Of a DNA stretch of 64,000 bases, positions 8,991 through 16,332 are shown one piece after another. The position numbers and the translations under genes were made by a program. The DNA comes from Rhodovulum adriaticum (GTDB lineage: Bacteria; Pseudomonadota; Alphaproteobacteria; Rhodobacterales; Rhodobacteraceae). The stretch lies in contig NZ_SLXL01000002.1 in assembly GCF_004345735.1 (NCBI RefSeq), positions 124,001 to 188,000 of the forward strand, read 5' to 3'. The notes beneath the pieces were generated by a model. That model was not told where the DNA came from and searched no databases. It saw nothing but the letters and a program-made list of their open reading frames with translations. Every line of letters starts with the position of its first letter. The first letter of the stretch is position 1.

Positions 8991-10786
8991 CAAAAGGCCT
9001 GCCCAATCCCGATGTAAAGCTGCACGCCATCCCCGGTGCCACCGCCGGTCGGCGCGGCCACGTCCAGGCGGATCGGGCCAAAGCCGGTGTTATAGCGCAC
9101 GCCCAGGCCCGCGCCCGAATGCCAGTCGCCCGGCCCGTCGATATCGGCCGCGACATAGCCCGCATCGGCAAAGGCGACCACCCCGATCGGACCGCTGAGC
9201 GCCAGCCGCGCCTCGGCCGAAAGGGCGGCAAAGGCACGCCCGCCCACCCGGTTGCCGCCGCCCAGATCGACGGCCAGCGATTGGTAGGGCTGCCCGCGCA
9301 CGGTGCCCCCGCCCCCCGAGAAGAACAGCAGATCCGGCGGCACCCCGGCCGTCGTCGCCCCCGTGATCGCGCCGAACTGCAACCGCGCGGCCAGAACCGT
9401 GCGTTCCCCCAGCCCCTGGTAGATCCGCGCATCCCCCGTCAGCCGAAACCCGTTTTCCGCAGCACCACCCAACGCCAGCAACGGCATGGCCCCGGCCTGC
9501 AAAAAGAACCCCTCGCCCGGGTTCAACTGATCGTCGCGCCGGTCCCAGGTCAACGCGGCCGGCACCAGCAGATGCGTCATGTCGCGCCGCCCCAGGTCGT
9601 CACGCACGGCGGAATGGCGCAGGGTCAGGCCCGCCTCGCCACTGAGCAGCCGGGAAAAGACATGGGTCAACCCCGCCCCCAGACTGACCGATTCCTCTCG
9701 AAAATCAGGCTCATCCAGGGTTTCCAGTTCCGCGGTCAGGTAGCCGCCCGTATCGGGCCCGGTAATCGCGGGACGCTCCAGCCGCGTGCTCAGCCGATAG
9801 TCGACACCGTCCCCGGCCCCGGCGCCGATCCCCTCAATCGCACCGTCAAAGCGCAGACGCTCGGCCCCGCCCAGCAGGTTGCGGTGCAGCCAGAACCCCG
9901 TCAGCGTCATCCCTTCGAGCGAGGACAGCTCCGCCCCCAGCCCAAGGCGCCGCGGCCGGGAATCCGTGACGGTCAGGACGACATCCATGTTGTCGCCCGG
10001 CCCCAGCGTTTCGGCCTCGGACAGGCGGACAGATCGGAACGCCCCGGTGCGCCGCAACCGGTCGGCGCTGCGTTCCAGCGCCTCGGGGGTGAACCGTGCG
10101 CCCTCGGGCAGGCCCGCGATGGCGCGCAGGCGTTCGGGCCGCACGGCGCTTTCGCCCTCGATCCGCAGCCGGCCAAAGGTGACCGCAGGCCCGGGCGCCA
10201 GCCGCAATCGGGCGTCAAGGCGTTGCCGGCGGTGGTCGGCGGACAGGTCTTGCGCCCCGATCCGGGCCTTGGCGTGGCCGGCCGACCGCCAACCCGCCAC
10301 CCCTGCCGCGGCCGCCTGCCGGATGACGCCGGTTTGCGCGGGGCGGCCTGGGGCGAATCCCTCTGGCAACTCGGTGCGCGGGGCCAGCGGCCCGATCTCT
10401 GCCCGGCCCAGGGTAAAGGCGGGGCCGGGATCTACGGTGATTTCCAACCGCGCGGGGCGGCCCGACAGCGCCAGCGGCGCCAGGTCCGCGGCCTCGCGCC
10501 CGTCCAGACGGATATGAATGACAGGCCCGAACCGTCCCCGGTCGTACAGCACCCCGACCAGCCGCCCGTAATCGGCCCGCGCGGCGGCCAGGATTTCCTG
10601 CGCGCTGGCCTCGGCGCGGCGCGCGGCAGCAAGGCTGAGCGAGGCATCCTTCAGCGCGCGCTTCAACGCCTGCCCGGCACCAGGTGCGGACAGGCGGGCC
10701 TCGGTCGCCCAGCTGGGGGCGGCCATCCCCGCCAAGACAAGGATCAAGACCAGGGCCGCGGCCCGTCTAAGGATGGATTCGGTCAA
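8990..10786 (-). CDS. tamA: BamA/TamA family outer-membrane protein, TamA
   Basis: A 598-residue Omp85-superfamily protein. It has a signal peptide ending near PSWA-TEARL, three POTRA-like domains in the first ~270 residues (for example ITVDPGPAFTLGRAEIG and RLAPGPAVTFGRLRIEG), then a 16-strand barrel with the loop-6 motif in the form VRGQPYQSL and a terminal aromatic residue (GIGQAF) that is the outer-membrane insertion signal. Coupled to tamB by a 1-bp stop/start overlap, the standard TamA-TamB arrangement. It lies 75 bp downstream of pucC on the same strand, so read-through from the puc operon is possible though a hairpin intervenes. Confidence 0.93.
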   Translation of the reverse strand: MTESILRRAAALVLILVLAGMAAPSWATEARLSAPGAGQALKRALKDASLSLAAARRAEASAQEILAAARADYGRLVGVLYDRGRFGPVIHIRLDGREAADLAPLALSGRPARLEITVDPGPAFTLGRAEIGPLAPRTELPEGFAPGRPAQTGVIRQAAAAGVAGWRSAGHAKARIGAQDLSADHRRQRLDARLRLAPGPAVTFGRLRIEGESAVRPERLRAIAGLPEGARFTPEALERSADRLRRTGAFRSVRLSEAETLGPGDNMDVVLTVTDSRPRRLGLGAELSSLEGMTLTGFWLHRNLLGGAERLRFDGAIEGIGAGAGDGVDYRLSTRLERPAITGPDTGGYLTAELETLDEPDFREESVSLGAGLTHVFSRLLSGEAGLTLRHSAVRDDLGRRDMTHLLVPAALTWDRRDDQLNPGEGFFLQAGAMPLLALGGAAENGFRLTGDARIYQGLGERTVLAARLQFGAITGATTAGVPPDLLFFSGGGGTVRGQPYQSLAVDLGGGNRVGGRAFAALSAEARLALSGPIGVVAFADAGYVAADIDGPGDWHSGAGLGVRYNTGFGPIRLDVAAPTGGGTGDGVQLYIGIGQAF

Positions 10787-10818
10787 ATCGGCGCTCCGTT
10801 TGCGCCATGATGCGCCAC

Positions 10819-10843
10819 GGGACGCCCGTTTGAAAGGCGTCCC
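10819..10843 (-). terminator. Hairpin between pucC and tamA
   Basis: GGGACGCC (10819-10826) pairs with GGCGTCCC (10836-10843). There is no T-run on the minus strand, so it could be a weak or Rho-assisted terminator of the puc operon or an mRNA 3'-end stabiliser. Confidence 0.5.
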
Positions 10844-10861
10844 GGCAAAGATGTGACCGGA

Positions 10862-12274
10862 TCAGGTCGTGCCGCTGCGGGCCGCGCCGTAGACCTTGGC
10901 CGCGATCAGCGGATAGGCCACCACCAGCGTCGCGGCAAGGAACAGGAATTCGGCCCCGTAGACAAAGAAATAGGGCGTCGCCGGGCCAAACAGGGTCGAG
11001 AGCGGCGACGCCAGGATCAGGTCGCGCGCCACCCCGCCAAGGGCAATGGCAATCCCGGCAGAGGTCGCCTGCACCGCGCCCCAGGCCCCCAGGGCCAGCC
11101 CTACCTGCTCGGCAGGCGCCGACCGCATCGTCGCGGTCAGCGTGCCATGGCCGAACAGGCCCGCGCCGAACCCGGCCAGAAGCGTGCCGAGAATGAACAC
11201 CTCGGGCGACTGCAGCGTCGCCGAAAAGGTAATCAGCGCAAAGGCCGGCAGGCCCACCAGCGCCCCGCCCGCGGCCATCACCGCCGGATCGGCCCCACGG
11301 CTGAGCACTCGGGACGCCCAGGCAAAGCCGACCAGGCTGCCGCCGGCCAGGGTCGCGGTCAGCTTGGTCGTGGCGGCGACGGACATGCCCAGCACCTGGC
11401 CGCCATAGGGTTCCAGCAGCACCTCAGCCAGGCCGAAACCGACGGTGCCTAGGCCGATCACCCACAGCAGCCGCTTGGGATTGGCCCCACGCATGAACAG
11501 CGCCCAGGCCTCGGCAAAGCTGGGGTCGTCGTCCGGCTCCAGTCGCTTGCGCGCACGGTCGCGGTCGCGGGCCTCCATCTTCCAGATGGCGATGACGTTC
11601 AGGATCAGCGTCATCACCGCCGCGCCCTGCACCACCTTGATCAGCTTGGCGTGATAGAAATCCTCCAGCATGTAGCCAAAGGCCAACGCGCTGATAATCA
11701 TGCCGACCAGCAGCATGACATACATCAGGCCCACGACGTTGGGCTGATCCTCGCGCGGGGAAATGTCGGTGGCCAATGCCAGGCCCACGGTCTGCACGAT
11801 ATGCATGCCCGCGCCCACCAGCAGAAAGGCCACAGCCGCACTGAACAGCCCCAGCCAGACCGGCGCCTCGGCGGCGTATTCCTGCCGCGACAGAACGATC
11901 AGCGCAAAGGGCATCACGCAGAATCCGCCCCATTGCAGCAGCGTCCCCTTCCAGATGAAGGGCACCCGGCGCCACCCCAAGGCGGATTTGTGGGTATCGG
12001 AACGATGGCCGATAAACGCCCGGAACGGGGCAAAGACCAACGGCAGGGCGATCATCACCGCGACGAGCGAGGCAGGCACCTCAAGCTCGACGATCATCAC
12101 CCGGTTCAGCGTGCCGACCAGCAGAACCATCGCCATGCCGACCGACAACTGGAAAAAGGCAAGCCGCAGCAGGCGGCTGAGGGGAACGTTTTCGCTGGCA
12201 GCCTCGGCAAAGGGCATGTAGCGCATGCCAGCCTGTGCCAGGCTGTTGATCGCAATCTTGCTAAAGCGGTTCAT
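10862..12274 (-). CDS. pucC: PucC, bacteriochlorophyll-delivery (BCD) family MFS protein of the LH2 operon
   Basis: A 470-residue, roughly twelve-helix protein of the PucC/LhaA branch of the major facilitator superfamily, needed for assembly or accumulation of LH2. Family signatures include LLRLAFFQLSVGMAMVLLVG, LNRVMIVELEVPASLVA, APFRAFIGHRSDTHKSALGW, GAGMHIVQTVGLALATDISP and GLFGHGTLTATM. The frame is open further upstream to 12382, but the ATG at 12274 has a GGAGAC ribosome-binding site and yields the usual N-terminus. It follows pucA after 185 bp that contain an intercistronic hairpin, the layout known from Rhodobacter pucBAC. No pucD or pucE follows; the next gene is tamA. Confidence 0.94.
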   Translation of the reverse strand: MNRFSKIAINSLAQAGMRYMPFAEAASENVPLSRLLRLAFFQLSVGMAMVLLVGTLNRVMIVELEVPASLVAVMIALPLVFAPFRAFIGHRSDTHKSALGWRRVPFIWKGTLLQWGGFCVMPFALIVLSRQEYAAEAPVWLGLFSAAVAFLLVGAGMHIVQTVGLALATDISPREDQPNVVGLMYVMLLVGMIISALAFGYMLEDFYHAKLIKVVQGAAVMTLILNVIAIWKMEARDRDRARKRLEPDDDPSFAEAWALFMRGANPKRLLWVIGLGTVGFGLAEVLLEPYGGQVLGMSVAATTKLTATLAGGSLVGFAWASRVLSRGADPAVMAAGGALVGLPAFALITFSATLQSPEVFILGTLLAGFGAGLFGHGTLTATMRSAPAEQVGLALGAWGAVQATSAGIAIALGGVARDLILASPLSTLFGPATPYFFVYGAEFLFLAATLVVAYPLIAAKVYGAARSGTT

Positions 12275-12369
12275 TACGACGTCTCCACACGGCGCAGGAT
12301 GCACCGCGTTCTGTCTGCCCGAACGGGGGACGCGTTTCCAGACCCGGAGATCATCCGGCCCAACATGCA

Positions 12370-12395
12370 AAGGCCGAGGCAAATGCCCCGGCCTT
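12370..12395 (-). terminator. Intercistronic hairpin between pucA and pucC
   Basis: AAGGCCG (12370-12376) pairs with CGGCCTT (12389-12395), one A/C mismatch, then GGCA/TGCC-type pairing inside, with a very short loop. In the minus-strand RNA it falls between pucA and pucC. By analogy with Rhodobacter puc operons it probably stabilises or terminates the abundant pucBA message; a second smaller dyad (CCCCTG 12423-12428 with CAGGGG 12451-12456) lies next to the pucA stop. Confidence 0.65.
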
Positions 12396-12459
12396 CGCCG
12401 GACCCTTCACCCGAGGCATCCACCCCTGGCGAAAGTGTCTCGTCTTACCACAGGGGCGA

Positions 12460-12618
12460 TTACTCGGCCGAGGCCGCGCCGTTGTGGTAGTCGTACATCC
12501 AGCTGGTGTTCATCACCAGGCCGACGTGCACCAGGAACGAGCTGATGGCAACGGCCGACAGGAAGAGCGGGATACCGACGGTCGGCTTAACGACCAGCCA
12601 CATTTTCGCGTTGTTCAT
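12460..12618 (-). CDS. pucA: LH2 (B800-850) antenna alpha subunit PucA
   Basis: A 52-residue antenna polypeptide. N-terminal NNAKMWLVVKPTVGIPLFLS matches the LH2-alpha family nearly residue for residue; one membrane helix follows with the B850-ligating His31 (SFLVHVGL), then SWMYDYHNG and a short AASAE tail. Aligned with Rhodobacter sphaeroides PucA, Trp40 and Tyr44 are kept but position 45, normally Tyr or Trp and an H-bond donor to the B850 acetyl group, is His. Ribosome-binding site AAGGAG lies 10 bases before the ATG. The gene is 23 bp downstream of pucB. Confidence 0.95.
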   Translation of the reverse strand: MNNAKMWLVVKPTVGIPLFLSAVAISSFLVHVGLVMNTSWMYDYHNGAASAE

Positions 12619-12641
12619 AACCTAGTCTCCTTATTCTTGGA

Positions 12642-12797
12642 TTAGCCGAGCCACGGGGTGGCAACGGCGGCCAGGAAGTGAGCGAACAGCGCGATCGCGC
12701 CGAACACACGGGTGCCGTCGATCAGCTGCTTTTGCACTTCTTCAGCTTCGGCGAGCGTCAGGCCGGTCGGCCAGACTTTGTCCATATCGTCAGTCAT
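12642..12797 (-). CDS. pucB: LH2 (B800-850) antenna beta subunit PucB
   Basis: A 51-residue antenna polypeptide, first gene of pucBAC. The sequence [20 protein letters not shown], then [20 protein letters not shown] and ATPWLG, is a close match to Rhodobacter PucB. His40 is the B850 ligand and Arg30 the expected B800 contact. The conserved His 18 residues before the ligand (EEVHKQ in R. sphaeroides) is Gln22 here (codon CAA), a clear departure from the family. The ribosome-binding site GGGGAGA precedes the ATG. Expression is probably under PpsR/CrtJ control from the site about 165-180 bp upstream. Confidence 0.95.
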   Translation of the reverse strand: MTDDMDKVWPTGLTLAEAEEVQKQLIDGTRVFGAIALFAHFLAAVATPWLG

Positions 12798-12935
12798 ATT
12801 GTCGTCTCCCCAATATGGTTTTCGACTGCGTTACGTGCAGAAACCTGCACTCGATGTCGACAAATGCCCGGTCGGAAGCGGTTCTCCCTGAACTCGTCCA
12901 AGGCGCGTCCACCCCGGCATCGTCACGGAAAAAGA

Positions 12936-12953
12936 TGTCACATTAGGTTGACG
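12936..12953. promoter_or_regulatory. PpsR/CrtJ-type site 1 (one mismatch)
   Basis: TGTCACATTAGGTTGACG fits TGT-N12-ACA except for the last base. It lies 7 bp from the perfect site, a tandem layout typical of PpsR/CrtJ-repressed photosynthesis promoters. Confidence 0.6.
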
Positions 12954-12960
12954 ATGGCAA

Positions 12961-12978
12961 TGTCAACGCAGGCTGACA
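12961..12978. promoter_or_regulatory. PpsR/CrtJ-type site 2 (perfect TGT-N12-ACA)
   Basis: TGTCAACGCAGGCTGACA has perfect TGTC/GACA half-sites. It overlaps the putative -35 of the pucB promoter, as expected for aerobic/light repression of LH2 genes by PpsR. Confidence 0.75.
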
Positions 12979-13197
12979 AAGGCCTCAAATCGTGCGACAT
13001 ATCGATCCAAACCCAGGCAATGCGACGCGGCGGCGCAACATGTGCGACCCAGCGCCTGCGACGGTCGGCACCATTGAAATTGCTGCGATTTGGTGGGGTA
13101 ATGGCGCGCACTGACTATGACCGTGCCGCCCCTGGCGGCCCCGAAATGCACTCCGCTCGACCTGCTACGACGCGCGTGCAAGACCCTGGAGGAAACA

Positions 13198-13523
13198 TGA
13201 CCAACTACATCTGGGATGCCTGGCTGCCGAAGCTGTCCAGCAAGGATCGCATGACCGACGTCAAGTTCGACGCCGATGCCAGCAGCACCCCCTTTTCCGA
13301 CATGCTGGGCTTCGACTGCCTGTCGAAAAACACCCGCGAAGTCGACCTGATGACCACCAACCCCACGCCGTTCTCGACCTCTATGAACTGGCCGGTGCTG
13401 GGCGGTACGGGCGAAGGGCATGTCGAGCTGACCACGGACAACCCGACCCCGCTGTCCAACTGGATGGGCTGGAAGCTGCTGTCCAAGCGCGCCTATTACG
13501 GCATCGCCGCGCACCTGCAATAA
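13198..13523 (+). CDS. Unrecognised 108-residue protein with three TPxS repeats, divergent from puc
   Basis: Strong start: GGAGGAAAC directly before the ATG, and a perfect terminator 22 bp after the stop. The protein has no signal peptide or membrane helix. It is built of three repeats of 26-27 residues (about 21-46, 47-74, 75-102), each carrying a TPFS or TPLS core at residues 31, 57 and 84, followed by a hydrophobic M/L-G/N-F/W-x-x-L stretch (SDMLGFDCLSK, STSMNWPVLGG, SNWMGWKLLSK). The second and third also begin NPTP. I do not recognise the family. Divergence from pucBAC over a PpsR-type site suggests, but does not prove, a photosynthesis role such as an LH2 assembly factor or a peripheral LH2 protein; comparison with R. 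capsulatus PucE would be the first test. Confidence 0.85.
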
Positions 13524-13544
13524 GCGGCGGATCGACCACAGACA

Positions 13545-13578
13545 CCCGCGCGGCCCGCAAGGTCCGCGCGGGTTTTTT
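13545..13578 (+). terminator. Rho-independent terminator of the repeat-protein gene
   Basis: CCCGCGCGG (13545-13553) pairs with CCGCGCGGG (13564-13572), followed by TTTTTT (13573-13578). A textbook intrinsic terminator, which supports the 13198-13523 gene being transcribed alone. Confidence 0.92.
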
Positions 13579-13728
13579 GTTGCGCGGCCCGCATTTCCTG
13601 TTGCCGCCGGGCCACGTCTCCTTTCCGCCACCTGCGCGCCAGCCTTGCGCCTGCTTTGCCAGGCTAACTGACAGGGTGTCGCGGTGCGGCCGCAGGCCGC
13701 GCCCGCAGAAGGCTAAAGGAGAGCAGAA

Positions 13729-13842
13729 ATGCCCCAGGCACCGACCCGCAAAACCCCGCCCAAAGGTGGCCGTTCCGACTCGGCCCGGCCCCGTCCGACC
13801 CCGAAAAAGGGCCAAATCTTTACCGACTGGGCCAGTATCTGA
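13729..13842 (+). CDS. 37-residue basic, proline-rich small protein
   Basis: The ATG is preceded by AAAGGAGAGCAGAA, an excellent ribosome-binding site at the right distance, and the frame ends in TGA just before a hairpin. The product is rich in Pro, Lys and Arg (RKTPPKGGRSDSARPRPTPK) and closes with the hydrophobic tail GQIFTDWASI. No domain is recognised and no function is proposed. Good translation signals plus a terminator make it a likely real small gene; it is too short for routine gene callers. Confidence 0.6.
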   Translation: MPQAPTRKTPPKGGRSDSARPRPTPKKGQIFTDWASI

Positions 13843-13847
13843 GCAGA

Positions 13848-13882
13848 AAAAGGGGCCGTCCCCAGCTGGAACGACCCCTTTT
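13848..13882. terminator. Bidirectional terminator between small ORF and ndk
   Basis: AAAAGGGG (13848-13855) pairs with CCCCTTTT (13875-13882), extended by CGT/ACG after one mismatch. Its A and T flanks let it end transcription from both the rightward small gene and leftward ndk. Confidence 0.75.
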
Positions 13883-13933
13883 CGAATCACTCTAAGTCCA
13901 GAATCGCCCCTTTGGCGATCCTGAAGCCCGGAC

Positions 13934-14356
13934 TCAGCCGACCAGTTCGAGACCGGAGAAGAAGTAGGCGATCTCTTCCTTGGCGGTGTCTTCGCCATCG
14001 GACCCGTGAACCGAGTTCTCGCCGATCGACAGGGCGAATTCCTTGCGAATGGTGCCCTCGGCGGCCTCGGCCGGGTTGGTGGCGCCCATCACTTCGCGAT
14101 TCTTGGCAATCGCGTCCTCGCCTTCCAGCACCTGCACGACGATCGGGCCGGAGGCCATGAATTCGCACAGTTCGCCATAGAAGGGGCGTTCCTTGTGGAC
14201 CGCGTAGAACACGCCGGCCTGCGCCTCGGTCAGGTGGATTCGCTTCTGCGCGATGATGCGCAGGCCCGCGGCCTCCAGCTTGGCGTTGATCGCGCCGGTC
14301 AGGTTCCGCTTGGTCGCGTCGGGCTTGATGATGGAAAAGGTGCGTTGAATCGCCAT
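13934..14356 (-). CDS. ndk: Nucleoside diphosphate kinase
   Basis: The 140-residue enzyme balances NTP and dNTP pools by phosphate transfer through a phospho-His. The N-terminus [20 protein letters not shown] and the active-site block [20 protein letters not shown], with the catalytic His in VHGSD, are diagnostic. The ATG at 14356 has AGGAGG nine bases upstream; nine extra codons upstream in the open frame are not used. It stands alone, with the divergent ABC-F gene on the other side. Confidence 0.97.
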   Translation of the reverse strand: MAIQRTFSIIKPDATKRNLTGAINAKLEAAGLRIIAQKRIHLTEAQAGVFYAVHKERPFYGELCEFMASGPIVVQVLEGEDAIAKNREVMGATNPAEAAEGTIRKEFALSIGENSVHGSDGEDTAKEEIAYFFSGLELVG

Positions 14357-14478
14357 TTTTCGTCCTCCTGCGCGCCGCGTCACCTGCGGCGGTGATAAAT
14401 CGCGGCCCTGCTAGCATGGGGTCTGCCCCTTGAAAAGCCGCGATTGACGCAGGGGTTCGGCTGCGGCACACCCGCCCC

Positions 14479-16329
14479 ATGCTACGCATCAGCGATATCA
14501 GTTACGCGGTAGAGGGCCGCCCGTTGTTCGACGGCGCCTCTGCGGTGATTCCCGACGGGCACAAAGTGGGCCTGGTCGGCCGCAACGGCGCGGGCAAGAC
14601 CACGCTCTTTCGCCTGATCCGCGGGGAATTGTCCCTGGAATCGGGAGAGATCACCCTGCCCGCGCGCGCGCGCATCGGCGGCGTCGCGCAAGAGGCGCCC
14701 GCGTCAGACGATTCCCTGTTGGACACGGTGTTGGCGGCAGATACCGAACGCGCCGCGCTGCTGGCCGAATCCGAAACCGCGACCGACCCGCACCGGATCG
14801 CCGAGGTTCAAACCCGGCTGGCCGATATAGACGCCTGGGGCGCGCCGGGCCGTGCGGCGGCGATTCTCAAGGGCCTGGGCTTTACCGAGGCTGAACAGGC
14901 GATGCCCTGCCGTGCCTTTTCGGGGGGCTGGCGAATGCGCGTGGCACTGGCCGGCGTCCTGTTCGCCCGGCCCGACCTGCTGCTGCTGGACGAACCGACC
15001 AACTATCTGGACCTGGAGGGCGCGCTGTGGCTGGAGGGGTATCTTGCCCGCTACCCGCACACAGTGATCCTGATTTCCCATGACCGCGAATTGCTGAACC
15101 GCGCCGTGGGCCACATCCTGCATCTGGAAAACCGCAAACTGACGCTTTACGCGGGCGGCTATGACGCCTTTGCCCGCGCCCGCGCCGCGAACCGCGCCGT
15201 TCAGGCCGCCGAGGCGAAAAAGCAAGAGGCCCGCCGCGCCCATCTGCAAAGCTTCGTCGATCGCTTCCGTGCCAAGGCCACCAAGGCGAAACAGGCGCAG
15301 TCCCGGCTGAAGATGCTGGAAAAGATGGCCCCGATCACCGCCCCCGAAGATGCCGCGCGCACCGTGTTCACCTTTCCCCAGCCCGACGAGATGTCGCCGC
15401 CCATCGTGGCACTGGAAAGTGCCAGCGTGGGATATGGCGACCAGCCTGTTCTGTCGCGCCTGAACCTGCGGATCGACCAGGACGACCGGATCGCCCTGCT
15501 GGGCCGCAATGGCGAGGGCAAATCGACCCTGTCGAAACTGTTGTCGGGCCGGCTGGCCGCGATGGGCGGGCGGCTGACCCGGTCCAGCAAGCTGCGGATC
15601 GGCTATTTCGCCCAGCACCAGGTGGACGAATTGCATCTGGACGAAACGCCGCTGGATCATATCCGACGCGAACGCCCCGAAGAGGCGCCCGCGAAACTGC
15701 GCGCGCGGCTGGCCGGGTTCGGGCTGGGCGCCGATCAGGCCGAAACGCAGGTTGCGAAACTGTCGGGCGGGCAAAAGGCGCGGCTGTCGCTGCTGCTGGC
15801 CACACTGGACGCGCCGCACATGCTGATCCTGGACGAGCCGACCAACCACCTGGACATCGAGAGCCGCGAAGCGTTGGCCGAGGCGTTGAACGATTACAGC
15901 GGCGCGGTGATCCTGGTCAGCCACGACATGCATTTGCTGTCGCTGGTCGCCGACCGGCTGTGGCTGGTCAAGGACGGTCGCGTCGGCCCCTATGACGAGG
16001 ATCTGGACGCCTATCGCCGGATGCTGCTGTCCGGCGATGCCCCCGCCAAGCCGCAGACCGCGAAACCCGCCGCCCCGAAACGCCCGGGGCGCGAACAGAT
16101 GCTGGCCCTGCGCGCCGAGGTCCGCAAATGCGAGGCCCGCGTCGAGAAGCTGACCGAGATGCGCGAAAAGCTGTCGGAAAAGCTGGCCGACCCCGACATC
16201 TACGACACCAGCCGCGAGGATGAACGCCTGCTGTGGCAGCGCAAGTTCGCCGAGGTCGAAGAGGCCATGGAACGGGCCGAGGGGTTGTGGATGGCCGCCC
16301 TCGAAAACCTAGAAGAAGCAGAGGTTTAG
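14479..16329 (+). CDS. ABC-F family ATP-binding protein (Uup/YheS type)
   Basis: A 616-residue soluble protein with two ABC domains and no membrane segment. First Walker A GRNGAGKTT near residue 36, signature FSGGW, Walker B LLLLDEPTNYLD; second Walker A GRNGEGKST near 337, LSGGQ, LILDEPTNHLDIES. The linker between them (about 235-300) is a charged helical P-site-tRNA-interacting motif, and the C-terminus (about 545-610) is a coiled coil as in Uup/YheS. ABC-F proteins act on stalled ribosomes. No clear Shine-Dalgarno precedes the ATG at 14479, so the message may be leaderless or the site weak. Confidence 0.92.
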   Translation: MLRISDISYAVEGRPLFDGASAVIPDGHKVGLVGRNGAGKTTLFRLIRGELSLESGEITLPARARIGGVAQEAPASDDSLLDTVLAADTERAALLAESETATDPHRIAEVQTRLADIDAWGAPGRAAAILKGLGFTEAEQAMPCRAFSGGWRMRVALAGVLFARPDLLLLDEPTNYLDLEGALWLEGYLARYPHTVILISHDRELLNRAVGHILHLENRKLTLYAGGYDAFARARAANRAVQAAEAKKQEARRAHLQSFVDRFRAKATKAKQAQSRLKMLEKMAPITAPEDAARTVFTFPQPDEMSPPIVALESASVGYGDQPVLSRLNLRIDQDDRIALLGRNGEGKSTLSKLLSGRLAAMGGRLTRSSKLRIGYFAQHQVDELHLDETPLDHIRRERPEEAPAKLRARLAGFGLGADQAETQVAKLSGGQKARLSLLLATLDAPHMLILDEPTNHLDIESREALAEALNDYSGAVILVSHDMHLLSLVADRLWLVKDGRVGPYDEDLDAYRRMLLSGDAPAKPQTAKPAAPKRPGREQMLALRAEVRKCEARVEKLTEMREKLSEKLADPDIYDTSREDERLLWQRKFAEVEEAMERAEGLWMAALENLEEAEV

Positions 16330-16332
16330 GGA

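Larger units (their letters stand above)
12798..13197. promoter_or_regulatory. 400-bp divergent control region between pucB and the 108-residue repeat-protein gene
   Basis: No gene is supported here although one plus-strand frame stays open across it. It holds the tandem PpsR/CrtJ-type sites at 12936-12978. On the minus strand a TTGACA-like -35 (complement of 12961-12966) sits inside the perfect PpsR dyad and is followed 15 bases later by TAATGT, a plausible pucB promoter that would leave a leader of roughly 125 bases. On the plus strand TTGAAA near 13075 and a TAAT near 13099 are a possible promoter for the 13198 gene. These promoter calls are inference. Confidence 0.6.

Noticed and set aside
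10787-10861. pucD or pucE downstream of pucC
   Set aside because: Only a 75-bp gap with a hairpin precedes tamA; no small ORF with antenna-like features is present.
12678-13197. Long upstream extension of the 108-residue gene (open to 12678)
   Set aside because: It would cross the pucB coding region and the PpsR sites, and a strong ribosome-binding site sits before the ATG at 13198.
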